Positions 28,017 through 29,136 of a stretch of 29,136 bases of DNA are shown one piece after another; the stretch's first letter is position 1; each line of letters starts with the position of its first letter. The DNA is from a virus, in IMG/VR virus record IMGVR_UViG_3300048691_000086, positions 1-29,136 of that record; one strand, written 5' to 3'. The notes below the pieces were generated by a model. The model did not search any database. It was not told the DNA's origin and worked only from the letters and a program-made list of their open reading frames with translations. The position numbers and the translations under genes are program-made.

Positions 28017-28462
28017 ATAAAGTAGAAATCAAAAGACTTAATAGAATAATGGACGTATTTCCTATAGAGTATGCTACCTTAGGTAGTGCTGCTCTAGACT
28101 TACGTGCTTCCATTGAATGGGATATCTCAATAGCCCCTAATGAGACAGTTAAGATACCTACAGGTATCGCTATACATATAGCTGATACTGGTTACTGTGC
28201 TTTGATCTTACCTAGGTCAGGTCTAGGTAGCAAAGGCATTGTCCTAGGTAATACCATTGGATTAATTGACAGCGATTACCAAGGTGAGCTTATCTTATCT
28301 ATCCTCAATAGGGGCACAGAAACATATCTTATCAAAGCATACGAGAGATTGGCTCAGTTAGTCTTCGTACCTATTACAAGACCTACCCTTGAGTTTGTAG
28401 AGGAGTTCTCAGTAACTACTGAGCGTGGTGATAAAGGTTTTGGATCAACAGGATCTACATAA
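28013..28462 (+). CDS. dut: dUTP diphosphatase (trimeric dUTPase)
   Basis: 149 residues, the normal length. All five motifs are present: 1 GSAALDLRA, 2 PRSGLGSKG, 3 GNTIGLIDSDYQGEL (D is the catalytic base), 4 ERLAQLVFVP, 5 ERGDKGFGSTG (the C-terminal arm that closes on the substrate). It splits dUTP to dUMP and pyrophosphate, keeping uracil out of phage DNA and feeding ThyX. Start overlaps the RusA stop; SD AGGT. It is the last rightward gene, and a terminator follows directly. Confidence 0.96.
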   Translation: MNKVEIKRLNRIMDVFPIEYATLGSAALDLRASIEWDISIAPNETVKIPTGIAIHIADTGYCALILPRSGLGSKGIVLGNTIGLIDSDYQGELILSILNRGTETYLIKAYERLAQLVFVPITRPTLEFVEEFSVTTERGDKGFGSTGST

Positions 28463-28492
28463 AAATAAAGCCCCTTCTCAGGGGCTTTATTT
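28463..28492. terminator. Bidirectional intrinsic terminator
   Basis: A perfect 12-bp stem (AAATAAAGCCCC with GGGGCTTTATTT) and a 6-base loop lie exactly between two convergent genes, one base after the dUTPase stop and one before the stop of the - strand gene. A and T runs flank both arms, so it should end transcription in both directions. Confidence 0.92.
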
Positions 28493-28493
28493 A

Positions 28494-29136
28494 TTACGTC
28501 AATACATTCACAAGAGGGTTTAAGTTAATAGCTCTTATTGCTTGTCCCCATCCTAAGCTATAGCCTAGATGTCCTGATAATAACTTACTTATAAAGTTAT
28601 CTGTTACAGGTGATCCTAATGCATCAGGGACTGGTAACACCATCTTAAGTAGTACACCTGCTGGGTTGTTACGTATCATAGATAAAGCAATCTTAGTACT
28701 CCTAATCTTAAAAGTAGGAAACCACACTAATCCAATGGATTCTAGATAATGTTGATCTCTACCTGATAGTCTAGAAGTATCTACAAACTCTTCACTAGCT
28801 AATCCTGCTGCTACCTTAGGATCAGTCTTCTGAGTAAGTAAGTAATCGTAGTACACACTCTTAGCTAAGAAGTCTCCGAAGTCTACAGACTTCTTAAGTA
28901 ATTGATACAAGGCTGTATCTTTACCTACCAATATCTGATTAGCTATGTTCTGTAAGTTACTCGGTAACACCCCAATAGCTTTATTTACCATCTGATCAAA
29001 CTTACCATCAATGACATGTATGTCATCACGAGAAACTGCACCATCACTAATAGAAGAGAACTCCCCTGCTTCAATCATTGGATATATAGATAGGTGTGTG
29101 AAGGTATCTTCAATAGCTTGGATTCTAGCTGCAATA
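28494..29136 (-). CDS. C-terminal part of a large virion protein, probably virion RNA polymerase
   Basis: Open on the - strand from the right edge of the window to a TAA at 28494; 213 residues are visible and the true start lies outside. The region LTQKTDPKVAAGLASEEFVD, then YLESIGLVWFPTFKIRSTKI and RNNPAGVLL, resembles C-terminal segments of large internal or injected proteins of podoviruses. In N4 the giant virion RNA polymerase gene (gp50) lies on the leftward strand near the SSB gene, so this is my best call. None of the polymerase core motifs falls within the window. Confidence 0.6.
   Translation of the reverse strand, partial: IAARIQAIEDTFTHLSIYPMIEAGEFSSISDGAVSRDDIHVIDGKFDQMVNKAIGVLPSNLQNIANQILVGKDTALYQLLKKSVDFGDFLAKSVYYDYLLTQKTDPKVAAGLASEEFVDTSRLSGRDQHYLESIGLVWFPTFKIRSTKIALSMIRNNPAGVLLKMVLPVPDALGSPVTDNFISKLLSGHLGYSLGWGQAIRAINLNPLVNVLT

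Overview
This window is phage DNA: densely packed, AT-rich, with small genes nearly all on the + strand. Stops and starts commonly overlap (ATGA) and many starts have purine-rich Shine-Dalgarno (SD) sites. The right half has the order helicase, family A DNA polymerase, PD-(D/E)XK nuclease, primase-like protein, RecA-like ATPase, single-stranded DNA-binding protein (SSB), RusA resolvase and dUTPase. A terminator follows, then a - strand gene that resembles the C-terminal end of a giant virion protein. This order and polarity match the replication block of N4-like phages (Schitoviridae) next to the virion RNA polymerase gene. The host is probably a Gram-negative bacterium of low GC content; it cannot be fixed from the sequence.

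Layout. (1) 1-2900: small unknown genes, an Rnl5-type RNA ligase and a small lipoprotein. (2) 2900-10430: an accessory region with an unusual crowd of Sel1/TPR-like proteins, three tandem paralogues of an unknown family, and several small proteins with cysteine clusters. (3) 10445-13350: a Rha/ANT antirepressor-like gene that converges with, and overlaps, a three-gene - strand cassette (receptor-binding tail protein, probable tail assembly protein, permuted NlpC/P60-like peptidase). (4) 13349-18400: a double-domain ThyX homologue, a DUF6378-Sel1 fusion, small unknown genes, an M15 peptidase and a two-helix membrane protein. (5) 18400-28490: the replication and nucleotide block. (6) 28494 to the end: the partial - strand virion protein.

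The RecA-like ATPase gene is split by a 950-nt group IA intron. Its helices P1 to P9 can be traced in the sequence. It carries a homing-endonuclease-type gene whose C-terminal domain looks like a VSR or PD-(D/E)XK-fold nuclease. Splicing after 25284 and before 26235 restores one 269-residue ATPase. A good sigma70-type promoter lies inside the intron, and the SD of the endonuclease lies in an intron helix.

Working together: helicase, polymerase, primase, ATPase, SSB, nuclease and resolvase would replicate and recombine the genome. dUTPase and ThyX would supply dTMP and keep uracil out of DNA, and the RNA ligase would repair cut RNA. The Sel1 proteins are the best candidates for an undescribed phage-host interaction system, although no function can be read from the sequence. 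No stretch over 300 bases lacks a gene. I saw no tRNA gene, CRISPR array or insertion sequence.
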